The notes beneath the pieces are model-generated. The model had not been told where the DNA came from. It searched no databases and saw only the letters and a list, made by a program, of their open reading frames with translations. Both the position numbers and the translations under genes were made by a program. DNA of 64,000 nucleotides from Streptomyces smyrnaeus (GTDB lineage Bacteria; Actinomycetota; Actinomycetes; Streptomycetales; Streptomycetaceae): NCBI RefSeq assembly GCF_017676345.1, contig NZ_JAFFZM010000004.1:248001-312000 (forward strand), written 5' to 3'. The stretch's first letter is position 1; the number at the start of each line of letters is the position of its first letter. This document shows, piece after piece, positions 16,801 to 26,479 of the stretch.

Positions 16801-19800
16801 CTCGGGAGCGCCCTCCGGGGGCTGCCCCGGCGCGTCCACGTCTTCGCGGGCCCCTTCCGCGGGCGCACCATGCGCGGTTCCGGCCTCCTGGTCCGGGCCG
16901 CCGCGCAGTCGTACGACGAACTCGGCGAGCTTGCGCGGAGTGTCGGACTCGGTGAACAGCTCTCGGACCGGGACACGCACTCCGTACCGCCGCTGCAACT
17001 CCGTGGTCATGCCCAGCAGGGCCAGTGAGTCGGCGCCCAGCGCGAAGAAGGACGTGTCCGGTGCGACATCCGCCCGGGTGGCTCCCAGCTTCAGCGCTGT
17101 CAGTTCGCGAATGCTCTCCACGGCCTCGTCCAGTGCCGGCTCGTCCAGCGCCGGGCTCCCGGCGGGCGGCGGCGCCACCGATTCCGCCACCGCCGGAACG
17201 GCCTCACCGCCCTTCGTAGCCGCGCCGGGGACCGGGAAGCGGCGTCGGCGCAGGGGATGGCCGGGCAGCGGGACGCGGCCGCCGTCGCGGGCGACCGCCC
17301 GCCAGTCGAGGTCGGCGCCCCTGCGGTAGAGCTCGCCGAGCGAGGCCAGCACACCGTGCCACTGCCCCGTACCCGTGGCCGTGCCGGTACCCGCGCCCGT
17401 ACCGGGGTCCGGGTCGGTTCCCTGGCCGGGCAGCCAGCGGCTGTCGGGCAGGCAGTGCCTGCCCAGACCGGTGAGTACGCTGCCCGCGCCCATTTCCAGG
17501 AAGTCCGCAGCCCCCTGCCGGGACGCGGTCGCCACCGCGAGGTCGAAGCGGACCGGTTCGCGTGCTTGGCGTACCAGGTAGTCGGCGTCGGCCCGCCAGC
17601 CGATCGGCCGCAGTACGCCGTCGAGCGCGCCGGCCAGCGGGACCCGCAGCGGCTGCAGCTCCAACTTCTCGACGTATGTGCGGAGTTCGGGCAGGACGGG
17701 GTCGAGCGCGGCGGAGTGGAAGGCCCGGTCCACGGGCAGTGGCTGCCACCGGACGCCCTCCTGATCGAGCAGCTGTTCCAGCTGCCGAAGGGATTCCGCC
17801 GGGCCGGAGACCACGTGGGCGCGTGGCCCGTTGACCGCTGCCAGTTCTGCTCCTGCCGTCTGTGCGAGGCGCCGCACGGTCGCCGGATCGGCGTGTACTG
17901 CCAGCATCGCCCCGGGCGGGCATCCGCGCTGCATCAGCCTGCCGCGCCACGCGGTGATCCGCAGCCCGTCCTCGACGGACAGCGCACCGGCGGCACAGAG
18001 CGCCGCGTACTCTCCTGCGCTGTGTCCGAGCAGTAGCGCGGGGCGGATCCCGAAGGCGCGCCACAGCTCGGTGAGAGCCATCTGGTGGGCGAAGAGGGCG
18101 GGCTGGGCGGTCTCCGTCGGCCAGGGAACATCGCTGTCCGCTGCACTGTCGTCGAGGAGGACGGGCAGCAGGGTGCCGCCGAACTCCTCGGCGTACACCT
18201 GCTCGCACAGGTCCAGGACGCGGCGGGCCTCGGGGTGCGCGGCGTAGATCTCGCGCGCCATGCCGGGGCGGGCACTGCCCTGCCCCGGGTATGCGAAAGC
18301 CGGCGGTCCCGGCGAAGGTGCCGGCTGGGTGAGGGTGTCGGCCGCACGCTCCAGGGCCCGGGCCAACTCTTCCCCCGTGCGCCCCACCGCCGCCGTGCGA
18401 TGCCTGTGGTGGGGCCTGCCGAGGGCCAACGTGGCGGCCAGATCGGAAGGGGCGAGCCCGGGGTGTGCCCGAAGGTGCTCGCGCAGATTGTCGAGAAGTT
18501 CGGCCAGGGCCTGCGGATCCCGCGCGGAGACGGGCACGACCACGGGGAGCACTGGTGCTCGCGGGGCGCTACGGGGCGGCGCCTCCTCCAGTACGACGTG
18601 CGCGTTGGTCCCGCCGACACCGAGCGCGCTGACCCCCGCCCTGCGCGGCACACCGGGCCGCCCGGACCACGGTTTCCGTTCCGTGCCGAGCACGAACGGG
18701 CCGCCGTTCAGCCGGAGCCCCGGATTGGGCCGGCGCAGATGGAGCGTCGGTACGAGAGTGCGGTGCTTCAGCATCAGTACGGTCTTGATCAGCCCGGCCA
18801 TGCCCGCACAGCTGTCGAGATGGCCGATGGACGGCTTCACCGAGCCCAGGGTGCAGAACCCGGTGTGGTCCGTGCCCTCCCCGAACGCCCGCGACAGTGC
18901 CTCGAACTCCACCGGATCCCCGAGCTGGGTGCCGGTGCCGTGCGCCTCCACGTACGACACGGTGTCCGGCTCGACCGCCGCTTTGCGCAGTGCCTGCCGT
19001 ACGACCTCGATCTGGCCCGCCACCCCGGGGGCACTGAACCCGGCCTTGCCCGCCCCGTCGTTGTTGACGGCCGAACCGAGGACGACCGCGTGCACGGTGT
19101 CACCGTCGGCCAACGCCCGGTCGAGCCGCTTGAGCAGTACGGCGGCGACCCCGTTGCCGCCCACCGTGCCGTCGGCGTCCGCGTCGAAGGCACGACAGCG
19201 CCCGGTCGGCGACAGGATGGAGCCCGGGTGGCTGCGATAGCCGGATTCCTGAGGGGTGTGCACGGCGGCCGCTCCGGCGAGCGCCAGGTCGGCGTCACCA
19301 CTGATCAGGGCCTGCGCCGCGAGATGGACGGCGACCAGGGAGGTGGAGCAGGCGGTCTGCACACCGATGGCGGGGCCGGTGAGGTCGAGCCGGTAGGCGA
19401 CTCGGGTGGCGAGGAAGTCCGGTTCCCGCCCCATGGCCGTCAGCAGGCCGGTGGCCGGATCGCCGTCCGGAGGCGGGGGTGTGGCGCCGGGCGCGTCCTG
19501 GTGGTCGTACAGATTCATACCGGAACCAGCGAACACACCGATGCGGGTGCCGGGGGCCGAGGCCGCGTAGCCTCCTTCCTCCAGGGCCTGGTGGCAGCAT
19601 TCGAGGAAGAGCCGGTGCGCGGGGTCGGTGAGCCCGGCCTCCTTGGGGCTCATGCCGAAGAAGTCCGCGTCGAAGCCCTCGATGTCGTCGAGGACACCGC
19701 CGACGGGGACATGGTCCGGCTCGGTGCCGCCCGAGGAGAAGACGCTGACGTTGTCGACGCCTTCGCGGAGGTTCGCCCAGAACGCGGCGACGGACGGTGC

Positions 19801-21909
19801 CCCGGGAAAGCGCGCGGACATGCCGATGATCGCGATGCGGTGCTCCGGCGCTGTGGGGTCCGGGTGCGGGGCGGCAGCCTGGCCGGGGCGGGGGAGCGGG
19901 GCCGCTTCCCGCTCCGGGTGCGGGGGCTGCGGCGGTTCCGGCGCGGCTGTGGCCAGATACGCCGCGAGCGCCGCGACCGTGGGGTGTTCGAAGAAGGCGG
20001 ACTGGGGTATCGACCGGGCCAGCCGCGACTCCAACCGGCCGCGGAGCCGGGTGAGCGCCAGGGAGTCCATACCCAGCTCGTAGAAGGGAGTGTCGGTGTC
20101 CACCGCGTGCCCGAGCAGGGCGGCGGCGTCCTCGCGTACCACGCGCAGCAGATCGGCGCCGCCCCCCGGAAGACCGGTGCCGTACCCCGGGCCGGTGTCG
20201 AAGGCACCCGCCAGCAGCCGCTCACGCAGCTGTGCCCGGCGCACCTTCCCCGCCGGGGTACGGGGGAACTCGGCCTCGGGTACCGGCACAGCGCGGGCGA
20301 CCGTGAGCCGGAGTCTGGTGAAGACGGCCGCCTTGATGCCCCGGGAGGCCCGTTCGTCCGCGGCCGCGTCGCCTCGGCTGACGAAGAACACGACCAGCGA
20401 CTCACTGCCGGCCTCCGGGTCGGGCACCCCGCAGGCGGCGATCTCCCCCGCCCGTACGCCGGGCACGGCGACGGCCGCGTCCTCGACCTCGTGGCCGTGG
20501 ACGTTGTGCCCGTTGAGGACGATCAGATCCTTGCTTCTGCCGGTGATCGTCACCTGGCCGTCGGCGAGGAAGGCCAGATCGCCGGTGTCGAGCCAGTCGG
20601 GCCCGTCGGGGAAGGCGGCCCGGTCCGCCTCGGGGTTGTTGACGTATCCGGGGGTGACGCGGGCCGCCGACCGTATCTGCAGTCTGCCGATCCGCTCCTC
20701 CGGCAGGGGCTCCGAGTGGTGGTCCACGACGCGCACCGCCGCCCCGTGTGCGGGGGCTCCGACGGCGACGAAGGTGGCGCGGTCCTGTTCCGCGGTGTCC
20801 TCGCCGACGCGGACCAGGTCCCCGTCGAGGCTGTCCTTGCGCAGGTGGTTCACGCTCCCCGCACCGCCGAGGTTGCCGTAGGTGATGGCCGTGACCGTCT
20901 CCGCCATCCCCCAGACGGGCACGATGTGCTCGTCCCGCACACCGAACGGTTCCGTCGCGGCGAGGAATCGTTCCATCACCGACAGCGGGATCTGCTCCCC
21001 GCCGCACACCAGGGTCCGTATCCGGCCCAGATCCCAATGTCTGTCCGGGTGTTCGCGCACCGCGTCGGCGATCAGCCGGTAGGCGAAGGCGGGCGCCCAG
21101 GCGTGGTGCGCTCCGTGCTCCTCCAGCAGGTCCAGCCAGCGCAGCGGCGCGACCAGCACATGGCCACTCGCCGTGTGGACATTTGTGCAGCCCACGAAGA
21201 CCTCGAGGAGGTGGTAGAGCAGGAGCGCCCCGCTGTGATCAACCGGAAGCCAGTTCACGGTCGTATCGCCCGGCCGCACATCCAGGATCCGGCGGCTGCT
21301 CGCCGCGAACTCGCTCAGCCCCCGGTGCGTGAGCCGGGCCGCCTTGGGCACGCCCGTACTGCCCGAGGAGAGCATGAGCAGCGCCACATCGGCGCCGTCC
21401 GGCTCCAGCAGATCCTCCGCGGGCGGTCGGCGCAGACAGTCCTCGGCGACCACGACCTGTGCGGACGGAACTGCCCCGGCCACCACGGCCGCGCCGGCCC
21501 GGTCCGTCACCACCAGCGGCTCACCCAGCAACGCGCAGGTGTGACCGAGACGTTCCATGGCCGGGGAGTGCGCCTCGGCCCGCTCCGCGAGGGCGACCGG
21601 TCTGGCGCCGCCGAGCAGGCAGGCCCAGAACGCGGGGAAGAACTCCTCCAGCGGTAACCCGCACAGAACGATGTCGGCGCCGGGACGCAGCCCGCGCTCA
21701 CGCAGCCCCGTGAGTATCCGTCGTGCCCTGGCCAGCAGTTCGGGGTACTTCTGCACGGTGGTGCGGCCCTCGTCGTCGACGGTCACGACGCCCGCGTCCG
21801 CGAAGCGCTCCGCCGCACGCAGCAGGGCGCTGACCGCGTTCAGCGGATCGTCGTCGGTCAGCTCCAGCTCAGGCCCTCGGTACAGGGCCGGTCCGCGTGC
21901 ACGGGCCAT
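10849..21909 (-). CDS. Hybrid PKS/NRPS: acyl-ligase-ACP-KS-AT-ACP-luciferase-like monooxygenase-C-A-T-C
   Basis: One 3,686-residue megasynthase. Domains in order with rough positions: acyl-AMP ligase/CAL domain 1-560 ([10 protein letters not shown] near 180); ACP (GMDSLAL, Ser616); KS from about 690 ([13 protein letters not shown], active Cys854 in TACSTS); AT about 1205-1500 (GHSAGEY, Ser1297, and an AFHSA motif pointing to malonyl-CoA); ACP (GADSLAL, Ser1628); a Pro/Ala linker and short helix; an FMN luciferase-like monooxygenase of MupA type 1831-2175; C domain with HHIVFDS near 2319 (Ser for the usual last Gly); A domain about 2635-3145; T (GGHSLSA, Ser3204); terminal C with intact HHAICDG near 3377. 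There is no KR, DH, ER, aminotransferase or thioesterase. The ATG at 21909 follows AAGGAG. The gene overlaps the upstream MFS gene by 41 bp. Product unknown: an acyl or aryl acid extended once, oxidised, then joined to one amino acid. Confidence 0.93.
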   Translation of the reverse strand: MARARGPALYRGPELELTDDDPLNAVSALLRAAERFADAGVVTVDDEGRTTVQKYPELLARARRILTGLRERGLRPGADIVLCGLPLEEFFPAFWACLLGGARPVALAERAEAHSPAMERLGHTCALLGEPLVVTDRAGAAVVAGAVPSAQVVVAEDCLRRPPAEDLLEPDGADVALLMLSSGSTGVPKAARLTHRGLSEFAASSRRILDVRPGDTTVNWLPVDHSGALLLYHLLEVFVGCTNVHTASGHVLVAPLRWLDLLEEHGAHHAWAPAFAYRLIADAVREHPDRHWDLGRIRTLVCGGEQIPLSVMERFLAATEPFGVRDEHIVPVWGMAETVTAITYGNLGGAGSVNHLRKDSLDGDLVRVGEDTAEQDRATFVAVGAPAHGAAVRVVDHHSEPLPEERIGRLQIRSAARVTPGYVNNPEADRAAFPDGPDWLDTGDLAFLADGQVTITGRSKDLIVLNGHNVHGHEVEDAAVAVPGVRAGEIAACGVPDPEAGSESLVVFFVSRGDAAADERASRGIKAAVFTRLRLTVARAVPVPEAEFPRTPAGKVRRAQLRERLLAGAFDTGPGYGTGLPGGGADLLRVVREDAAALLGHAVDTDTPFYELGMDSLALTRLRGRLESRLARSIPQSAFFEHPTVAALAAYLATAAPEPPQPPHPEREAAPLPRPGQAAAPHPDPTAPEHRIAIIGMSARFPGAPSVAAFWANLREGVDNVSVFSSGGTEPDHVPVGGVLDDIEGFDADFFGMSPKEAGLTDPAHRLFLECCHQALEEGGYAASAPGTRIGVFAGSGMNLYDHQDAPGATPPPPDGDPATGLLTAMGREPDFLATRVAYRLDLTGPAIGVQTACSTSLVAVHLAAQALISGDADLALAGAAAVHTPQESGYRSHPGSILSPTGRCRAFDADADGTVGGNGVAAVLLKRLDRALADGDTVHAVVLGSAVNNDGAGKAGFSAPGVAGQIEVVRQALRKAAVEPDTVSYVEAHGTGTQLGDPVEFEALSRAFGEGTDHTGFCTLGSVKPSIGHLDSCAGMAGLIKTVLMLKHRTLVPTLHLRRPNPGLRLNGGPFVLGTERKPWSGRPGVPRRAGVSALGVGGTNAHVVLEEAPPRSAPRAPVLPVVVPVSARDPQALAELLDNLREHLRAHPGLAPSDLAATLALGRPHHRHRTAAVGRTGEELARALERAADTLTQPAPSPGPPAFAYPGQGSARPGMAREIYAAHPEARRVLDLCEQVYAEEFGGTLLPVLLDDSAADSDVPWPTETAQPALFAHQMALTELWRAFGIRPALLLGHSAGEYAALCAAGALSVEDGLRITAWRGRLMQRGCPPGAMLAVHADPATVRRLAQTAGAELAAVNGPRAHVVSGPAESLRQLEQLLDQEGVRWQPLPVDRAFHSAALDPVLPELRTYVEKLELQPLRVPLAGALDGVLRPIGWRADADYLVRQAREPVRFDLAVATASRQGAADFLEMGAGSVLTGLGRHCLPDSRWLPGQGTDPDPGTGAGTGTATGTGQWHGVLASLGELYRRGADLDWRAVARDGGRVPLPGHPLRRRRFPVPGAATKGGEAVPAVAESVAPPPAGSPALDEPALDEAVESIRELTALKLGATRADVAPDTSFFALGADSLALLGMTTELQRRYGVRVPVRELFTESDTPRKLAEFVVRLRGGPDQEAGTAHGAPAEGAREDVDAPGQPPEGAPETAPRPAPASVPAPVPRPAPASARASEQTPEETPKETPARGDDTGLQDVLAQQLRLAGQLVDQVTGLMSRQLELVSGTSSPTAAPLSPPKAPATAPLPQAPVTAPVPQAPPAAAAPRPSSDALPSASAGCDFSLYFFGDYPETGTADTYALIMEAAEFADSHGLHALWFPERHFNSFGAPFPNPSVLAAALAARTSRVRLHAGSVVLPLHHPVRVAEEWSVVDNLSGGRTGLCFASGWHAGDFALAPENFGRHREVMYEQLQTVRNLWSGRPLTMTGGDGEPVEIELHPRPVQDQPPLYVAVVGNPDSYRRAAAEGLGIVTNLMAQSVEQLSENIALYRRTRAEHGHDPDAGRVVVLVHTYLGADTETARAEAYRPFMSYLRSSLSLFNQVTNSLGFEVDLDNTPEEDVDFLLGRAYQRYCDSRALIGDEESAAGTVRRLTRAGANEIACFVDFGVPADKVLAALPAIDRLRTRTCRTAPTALPTPARRDLSPAQRRIWFMEQLHPGTSMYHEPKAIRLEGPLDTARLRWALRRTVARQPALRTVFGTADGVPYQETRTDAAIDCPVEDHTGATEEQALRSVLETEGRRIFDLSTGPLFSCRLLRLSDERHLLFLLAHHIVFDSSSTEVFAREIAAHYRCGPDGDPALRPLVARPTAPADPSRVAEALAFWRRELADAPELTLPSDRPRPPVRSGEGESLTHELDARLTSRLREFAAERRATLFMVLTSAIGAVLGRFSGQRDIVVGTAVAARPEEAGDEIGMFLDTVALRLDLSGDPDFTALLHRVRERSTAAYEHRDVPFDELVSALNPRRDPGRNPLFQVMVEYENESRVDFDPPRLTATLLDTPSARAPFDLGIYLTHHREGVRFMVEYDTELFGQSDVRRLVDYVEQVLRRALADPGAPLSALTALTDADRTTLARLGRQQEPLPAVEETLHGLFEAQARRTPDAVALVTDQGQQLTYGELDQRADRLARWLRPHGAGRGERVAVVLPRGPELITALLGVLKSGAAYLPLDASLPPARLAQLLDDGRPVLVLTTEALLTRHPALQRWPVRTVEQAASQEEALDRSPDEDLLAVHPADAAYCIYTSGSTGRPKGVVVPHRGPVNLVLRHLEQHPALRTLQWTSPAFDVSVQEIFTTLASGAALVLIDDEVRQDPAALTDAVQRQGVERMFMPCTPLTYLMETGPRMPALRELFSAGEALRLTPAFHRFLAAHPECALFNQYGPTETSVIVTSHRVDPAHGACPPIGTPIPGVRIRLLDADGREVPVGAVGELYVGGTAVSYGYHGRPEETAAAFEPVGSGEEMCYRTGDLARWRGDGTLEHLGRLDDQVKIRGHRVEPAEVQQALTRQPGVREAAVLARRDSHGESELVAYVALAGPDRPAHRPDRRNRPDQPDGQDRPDGQDAVEELRTALAAELPDHLVPRRWVRVERLPVNAAGKLDRDRLPAPRDTADTADKPDDEGEEPGSPLEKALHELWCAELGARRVPLNRSFFELGGHSLSAVRLLNRMATEHGVELSMADFFRAPTIRAVAHRIDPGPRRPVETVPMPATLRRLWRRHHERADPSVYNVAHRVDLRGELDPHALAQALEGLVRRHDALRSRAVRHGGELAIEVLAEVPVELPVSDLTRLGDQEIDQWCQDQARHPFAMDRAPLFRFRLGRSADDRWVLVVVLHHAICDGWSMGVLWRELQTLYNDGAAQRLPLPAAQFTDYARWEREQLDDGARRGRLEAFWQAELDGVPLRLNLPYDHPRPEILSGAGALHQQVIDGAVPARVARTAARLGTTPYVVLAAAFATWAARLCGHSTDVVLAASSANRAGRQEHEEAVGLLGDAVLLRARLSEATDFAELATGLGPTLFNALDHQVLTLNEVVRLLAPEEADRLYPTVLFTVVTTPPPALDLRGVTTAVRSLPTVGVARNELYVVLEPRDGSITVTFEYSTDLFDAATIARWAQGFTRLLATVTDQPTTALSTLLTPSEDNV
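12583..12650. repeat. Short tandem repeats inside the A domain
   Basis: Degenerate copies of the word GATCCTGCCCATCCGG, and then shorter GATCCGG units, run head to tail. On the coding (minus) strand they encode a repetitive Asp/Arg/Pro/Gln stretch ([13 protein letters not shown]). It lies between the A8 and A10 motifs, a loop region of adenylation domains, and looks like an expanded insertion. Confidence 0.6.
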
Positions 21910-23164
21910 GGGTGTTCGCTCCTTCACTGTGTGACGGCTTTTCGTACGGTTGCTCGATCATCCGGCGCCGGGCGGCGAGGGACAGCAGAAGAAACGCCAG
22001 TGCCGCACAGAGCGCCATCCCGTGGAAGAGGCCCACGACCGCGAGCGCCGGCCACATCTCCAGCGCTGCCGCCGCGGCCACCATGCCCAGGGCGAATCCG
22101 GAGGTCTCCGCCGTGGCCGACAGCCCGAACAGACGGCTGCGTTCCCGGTCCGGCGCGGCCTGCAGCCGGGAGGTGTACACGATCTCCGTGAACCCGTCGG
22201 CCAGCCCGGCGACCCCGGCGACAGCCATGAGGAGCAGGGGCGCCGGACCGGTGAAGGCCAGCACGAAGGACACCGACATCACGCAGGTGCCCACGGCGAA
22301 GGCGTACGCCCCCCACCGGCCCTCCGACCACGAGGCGTGCCGCCGCTTCAGAAGCTGGTGGGCCAGGAACGTGCCCACCGCCCAGGAAGCCCAGAACTGC
22401 GTCATGAACAGGGCCGGGTCTCCCGGCGACTCCACGTCGGCCACCACGGGCAGCGCCACGTTGTGCGACGAGGACGCGAGCGCGTCGACGCCCCGCAGCA
22501 GGACCATGCCGAGCAGCAGTGCGGGCACCGCCCTCAGCACCTGCCGCAGCGAAGCGGCTCCCGCCTCCGGCGCGGTCTGCGGGCCCTTCCGGTCCTCCTC
22601 CATACGGGGCCGCAGCAGCGACAATGCCACCGCGGACACCAGGAAAGTCGCCGCGTTCACGGCGAACGCGGCGCTGTGTCCCGCCAGTTCGATGATCGGG
22701 GCGGCCGAGGCGAAACCCGCCACGGTGGCCACGGAACGAGACGTCGTCAACTGCCCGTTGGTCCGGACCCGCGCCTCGTGCCCCACCATCACCGGGACCG
22801 CACTGCGCAGCGCGACGGTGAAGAAGGTGTTTCCGGCACCGAGCACCACCACGACGACAGCCAGCAGCCACACCGGAGCCGAGCCCGTCGCGGACAGCGC
22901 CAGCACCACCATGGCCACCGCCTGGCCGAGATCCGCACCGATCATCATGGCCCGGCGCCCCACCCTGGCCGCCAGCGCTCCGGCTCCCAGCCCGGCCAGC
23001 ACTCCCGCGAACAACCGCAGCGCCATGAGCAGGCCCAGACCGAGCCCGCTCCCCGTGACCTCGTACGTGAACAGGCTCAACGCGATCAGATTGAGAAAGT
23101 TGCCGTAGACGGAAACCGCATACGCGCCCACAAGAGCGCGCACACGCCAATGCAGGTGACTCAA
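21869..23164 (-). CDS. MFS exporter upstream of the PKS/NRPS (MFS_3/EntS-like)
   Basis: A roughly 431-residue, 12-segment transporter: HWRVRALVGAYAVSVYGNFL opens the first segment, RVGRRAMMIGADLGQA is the inter-helix loop, and the second half begins after a loop containing RMEEDRKGPQTAP. This layout matches MFS_3 exporters of peptides and siderophores. The TTG at 23164 has GAGGAG with 6 nt spacing and is preferred; an ATG at 23203 has no ribosome site. Its 3' end overlaps the synthetase start by 41 bp, so the two are co-transcribed and possibly translationally coupled. The natural inference is export of the hybrid product. The reading is firm for MFS, inferential for substrate. Confidence 0.85.
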   Translation of the reverse strand: MSHLHWRVRALVGAYAVSVYGNFLNLIALSLFTYEVTGSGLGLGLLMALRLFAGVLAGLGAGALAARVGRRAMMIGADLGQAVAMVVLALSATGSAPVWLLAVVVVVLGAGNTFFTVALRSAVPVMVGHEARVRTNGQLTTSRSVATVAGFASAAPIIELAGHSAAFAVNAATFLVSAVALSLLRPRMEEDRKGPQTAPEAGAASLRQVLRAVPALLLGMVLLRGVDALASSSHNVALPVVADVESPGDPALFMTQFWASWAVGTFLAHQLLKRRHASWSEGRWGAYAFAVGTCVMSVSFVLAFTGPAPLLLMAVAGVAGLADGFTEIVYTSRLQAAPDRERSRLFGLSATAETSGFALGMVAAAAALEMWPALAVVGLFHGMALCAALAFLLLSLAARRRMIEQPYEKPSHSEGANTHGPCTRTGPVPRA

Positions 23165-23342
23165 TCCAGACTCCTCGTAGATAGGGGCATGAGCCAGATA
23201 CATGGCAGTGCACAGGGAGTTGGGCGATGTCTGGAGGCTACCGCGAGCACGGCGTTCTGCTGCCGAAGCGCAAGGAATCAGTCAGAACCGAGCCGCCGCG
23301 GCAGGAGGGGGCGATGGTGGCAAGGGCGCGCACCCGGACGCG

Positions 23343-24896
23343 TCATCGCAGGCGCAGAGGCACACCGACATCCGACGGGGTGAGCTGGCGGGAACGGGTG
23401 GGGGCGAAGCCCTTCTCGGAGCCGGGAATCTCCAGGAACGCGCCCTTGCGGTGGTTGTAGAGGGGAACGAAGACGAGGGCGTCGTCGTGGCCGTCACCGT
23501 TGGTGTCGAGCAGCGGGGGCTGGACGTGGAAGGCGTTCCAGCGGTGCGGGTTGGGGGTGCCCGGAAGGCCCTTGGTCCGGGCGTCGATCTCCTGGGCGTT
23601 CTGTGCGGAAGGGCCGTCGGGGCCACCGGGGAGGAGGGTGACCAGGCCGTCGTGGCGGCGGAAGTCGGGGGTGTTGGCGACGATGTCGGGGTGGTCGTCG
23701 CCGTTGACGTTCCCCACCGACGGGGAGGCGCCGAAGCCGGCGTGCCGTCCCTGGGTGATCCGCAGGGTTCGCTTGCCGGTGCCGAGACCGGAGCGGGCGC
23801 CGTACAGGACACCGACACCGCCGCCCTTGCCCGCCTTCTCCTGCGCGTACGACACCGGGACGGTGAGCGGCATCAGCAGATCGTCGATGCCGTCGCCGTC
23901 CGCGTCGCCGACGGACGGGGCGCGCGGCCCGTCCTGGCCGCCCGCCAGCGCCTGGCGCAGGGACTCGTCGAGGCTGCGGTCGCGGGCCAGACCGCGTTCG
24001 GTGCCCCGGTAGTAGGCGACCGGGGTGAGATCGGCTGGAGCGGAGTCGTCCTGCTCGGCGTCGTAGCCGTAGGTGAGGACGAGATCGGTGCGGCCGTCGG
24101 CGTCGAAGTCGCCTGCTGTGGCGCCGTCGGGGGCCGCGTACCCGTGCTGGCTCAGGTCGAGTGGGACGGGCTCGCGCCGGTGCTTGCGGGACCGCTGCTC
24201 ACCTGCGGATGCGACGGGGCCGTAGACGATACGCGCGGAGGTGCTGCCCTCCCGTGCAGCGGGATCGCTGTCGGGATCGCCGGGCCCGCCGCTGCCCGTG
24301 TCGAACAGGTCGGTCTTCCCGTCGCCGTCGAAGTCGCCGCTCGCCTTCGGGCTGAAGCCCTTCGGAACCTGGAGCGCACGCGGCCCGGTCAGACCCCGCG
24401 GGCCACCGAACATCGCAGAAGCCCGGGCCCGGGCCTGTGCCTCGGTTCCGGCACCGTGTGCCCGGGAGGTCACCAGGTCGGTGAAGCCGTCGCCGTTCAG
24501 ATCGGTGCGAAGAAGAAGCTGGAAGCGGCCACCGGCCCGCGTCGTCCAGGAGCGGTTGAGGCCCTTCTTGGAACCGTAGACCACCAGCAGGGTGTCCTTG
24601 GTGCGCTTCTGGTCCTTGCTCGCGGAGTGGACAACGGTGGCGTAGTCGTCATAACCGTCACCGTTGAAGTCCCCGCTGTCAGGGCCGTCTTCGGAGTCGT
24701 CGGCCTTGCCGGCCGGCGGGCGCTCGCCCGAGGAGTCGGACCGGCCGTCCGAGGACGTGCCGGACGCGCCGCACCCGGTGAGCACCAGCACCAGTGCGCA
24801 GGACGCCGACACGACAGCAGTGGCGGCAGCCGCCGTCCGCGCCCGCCGCCGTGGCCGTCTCCTGTCACCGTGCCGCTCCGCGCCCTCGAACATCAC
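23343..24896 (-). CDS. FG-GAP/VCBS-repeat lipoprotein, copy 1
   Basis: A 517-residue secreted lipoprotein: a basic N-terminus, hydrophobic segment and lipobox VLTGC at about residues 39-43, then a Ser/Asp-rich spacer. At least seven calcium-site motifs of beta-propeller (integrin-like FG-GAP) repeats follow: DFNGDGYDDY, DLNGDGFTDL, DFDGDGKTDL, DFDADGRTDL, DADGDGIDDL, NVNGDDHPDI and DTNGDGHDDA. It should fold as an extracellular propeller anchored to the membrane; the partner is unknown. The GTG at 24896 is 6 nt from GGGAGG, with an ATG one codon downstream. A paralogue is at 34705-36201. It lies downstream of no obvious operon partner. Confidence 0.85.
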   Translation of the reverse strand: MMFEGAERHGDRRRPRRRARTAAAATAVVSASCALVLVLTGCGASGTSSDGRSDSSGERPPAGKADDSEDGPDSGDFNGDGYDDYATVVHSASKDQKRTKDTLLVVYGSKKGLNRSWTTRAGGRFQLLLRTDLNGDGFTDLVTSRAHGAGTEAQARARASAMFGGPRGLTGPRALQVPKGFSPKASGDFDGDGKTDLFDTGSGGPGDPDSDPAAREGSTSARIVYGPVASAGEQRSRKHRREPVPLDLSQHGYAAPDGATAGDFDADGRTDLVLTYGYDAEQDDSAPADLTPVAYYRGTERGLARDRSLDESLRQALAGGQDGPRAPSVGDADGDGIDDLLMPLTVPVSYAQEKAGKGGGVGVLYGARSGLGTGKRTLRITQGRHAGFGASPSVGNVNGDDHPDIVANTPDFRRHDGLVTLLPGGPDGPSAQNAQEIDARTKGLPGTPNPHRWNAFHVQPPLLDTNGDGHDDALVFVPLYNHRKGAFLEIPGSEKGFAPTRSRQLTPSDVGVPLRLR

Positions 24897-25014
24897 CCGG
24901 CCCCTCCCTTTCTGTCAGAAGGGAGCGTAGGGGATCCCTTCCGCCAGGCCCGCCCGATCGTCTACCAGCACACCTACGGGGCCCGGGGTGACACCGGGCA
25001 CGGAGAGGGAGGTG

Positions 25015-25647
25015 TCAGCTGCTTTCGGGCGGTGCGGCCGTCAGATAGCGGGTGAGCATGACGACCAGTTCGTTCTCGAGGCGAGCGCCGTCGACCGGGT
25101 CCGGCGCGGCGATGAGCTGGTGGATCAGGAGTTCGGCAGTGGAGACGAAGAGCCGTGCGGCCAGGTAGACGTCCTCAACGCGGACTTCGGGGTGCCTCTC
25201 GAACAACTCCTGGATGTAGGCGACCCGTTCGCGCTCGTGCTGGGCGACCTTTTCGAGCAGCTCCGGGGATCGGGGCGCCTGCTCGGCGAGGACCCGGAGC
25301 AGTTGCGGGTCGTCGAGGTGATTCTCGATGGAGGTGCGCACGACGCTGCGGACGAACTCTTCGAGGGAGTCGGGCAGCCCTTCGGCCATACGGCGTCTGG
25401 TGGCGGACACGCCCGACTCCAGGTGCCGGTTCAGCAGTTCGACCAGGATCGCGTCCTTGTTCGGGTAGTACTGGTAGAGCGAGCCGATCGAGATCCGGGC
25501 CCGTTCCGCGATCCGATTGGTGGTGCCGGCGGCGTAGCCGTGGTCGGCGAAAACGTGAGCAGCCGCGGTGAGGATGCGCTGCCGCGTGAGCTCGGCCCGC
25601 ACCTGGCGCGGCCGTTTACGTGGCTGAAGTCTGCGGTGCCCCGACAC
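25015..25647 (-). CDS. TetR-family regulator of the PPOX/reductase pair
   Basis: A 210-residue TetR protein: an Arg-rich N-terminus, HTH at about residues 20-65 (TRQRILTAAAHVFADHGYA, TTNRIAERARISIGSLYQYY, PNKDAILVELL), then a helical ligand domain. The GTG at 25647 sits 5 nt after GGAGGGG, so the longer frame is not used. A 14-bp palindrome lies upstream and the pyridoxamine-oxidase-like gene is divergent, so it probably represses that operon and itself. Confidence 0.88.
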   Translation of the reverse strand: MSGHRRLQPRKRPRQVRAELTRQRILTAAAHVFADHGYAAGTTNRIAERARISIGSLYQYYPNKDAILVELLNRHLESGVSATRRRMAEGLPDSLEEFVRSVVRTSIENHLDDPQLLRVLAEQAPRSPELLEKVAQHERERVAYIQELFERHPEVRVEDVYLAARLFVSTAELLIHQLIAAPDPVDGARLENELVVMLTRYLTAAPPESS

Positions 25648-25693
25648 CAGGACCCCTCCTCTCCGGCGCCTCGGAAGCGAGTAGCGCACGACC

Positions 25694-25707
25694 TGAGTAA
25701 TTGCTCA
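25694..25707. promoter_or_regulatory. TetR operator TGAGTAATTGCTCA
   Basis: A 14-bp near-perfect palindrome (ideal form TGAGYAATTRCTCA, one mismatched pair) in the divergent gap, close to the TetR start. TGAG/CTCA arms around an AT-rich centre are common TetR sites. The binding partner is inferred from adjacency. Confidence 0.6.
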
Positions 25708-25847
25708 CAATAGTGCCATGACCTGCTGCGAAGCGGCCCATGACGGCCGTCGGCAGGAATCCGGGAGCGGGCCGGGAGCGACGCGCGTCCCGACCGCCCG
25801 CCGCTATCCGCCCGTAGGCGTCCGCCATCCGCCCGTAAGGAGTTCTC

Positions 25848-26477
25848 GTGACGCACACCAGTACGCGCCCCCGGCGGGTGTCGCCGGCTGAGGTCCGCGC
25901 CCGAGTGGGGGAGCCCGAGGCCATGATCAAGGCCAAGGTTCTCGACCGCATCGACGACCACTCCCGCCGCTTCATTGCGCACTCGCCCTTCCTGACCATG
26001 GCCACGGCGGATGCCACGGGACTCGCCGACTGCTCACCCCGTGGCGACTACCCGGGGTTCGCGAAGGTCCTCGACGACCGCACGCTCGCGCTTCCGGACC
26101 GGCCCGGCAACAAGATGGCCGACTCCTTCCACAACCTCGCCGAGAACGACGGGATCGGGCTGCTCTTCCTGGTCCCCGGGGTGCGGGAGACCCTGCGGGT
26201 CAACGGCCGTGCCTATCCCACTGATGAGCCCGACGTACTCGCCCGGATGCAGACCGAGGCGAAGCGGCCGGAGCTGGCGCTCGTCGTCGAGGTGGCCGAG
26301 GTCTTCTTCCACTGCGGGCGCGCACTCATCCGCTCCCGGCTGTGGGATCCCGCGAGCCAAGCCCTCGCCGACGAGATCCCGCCCGTGAGCGAGGTGGTCA
26401 CCGCCCAGCTCGGGATCGACATCGATCCGGCAGCGCTCGTCCAGACCCTCGAAGAGGGCTACCGGAAGCTTTACTGA
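25848..26477 (+). CDS. Pyridoxamine 5'-phosphate oxidase-family flavoprotein
   Basis: A 209-residue split-barrel protein. The core motif region reads SPFLTMATADATGLADCSPRGDYPGF, followed by ALPDRPGNKMADSFHNLAEN and IGLLFLVPGVRETLRVNGRA, the layout of the PPOX family sometimes labelled MSMEG_1061-like. It would bind FMN or F420 and act as a redox enzyme; the true PNPOx reaction is unlikely. The GTG at 25848 has AAGGAG upstream. The next gene, an NAD(P)H/[2Fe-2S] reductase, starts 2 bp after its stop, implying a two-component oxidoreductase. Confidence 0.85.
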   Translation: MTHTSTRPRRVSPAEVRARVGEPEAMIKAKVLDRIDDHSRRFIAHSPFLTMATADATGLADCSPRGDYPGFAKVLDDRTLALPDRPGNKMADSFHNLAENDGIGLLFLVPGVRETLRVNGRAYPTDEPDVLARMQTEAKRPELALVVEVAEVFFHCGRALIRSRLWDPASQALADEIPPVSEVVTAQLGIDIDPAALVQTLEEGYRKLY

Positions 26478-26479
26478 CC

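Noticed and set aside
18085-21657. A 1,190-codon plus-strand open frame over the loading domain and KS-AT region
   Set aside because: It is an antisense shadow of the acyl-ligase/KS/AT coding sequence, Arg/Gly/His-rich with no family motifs.
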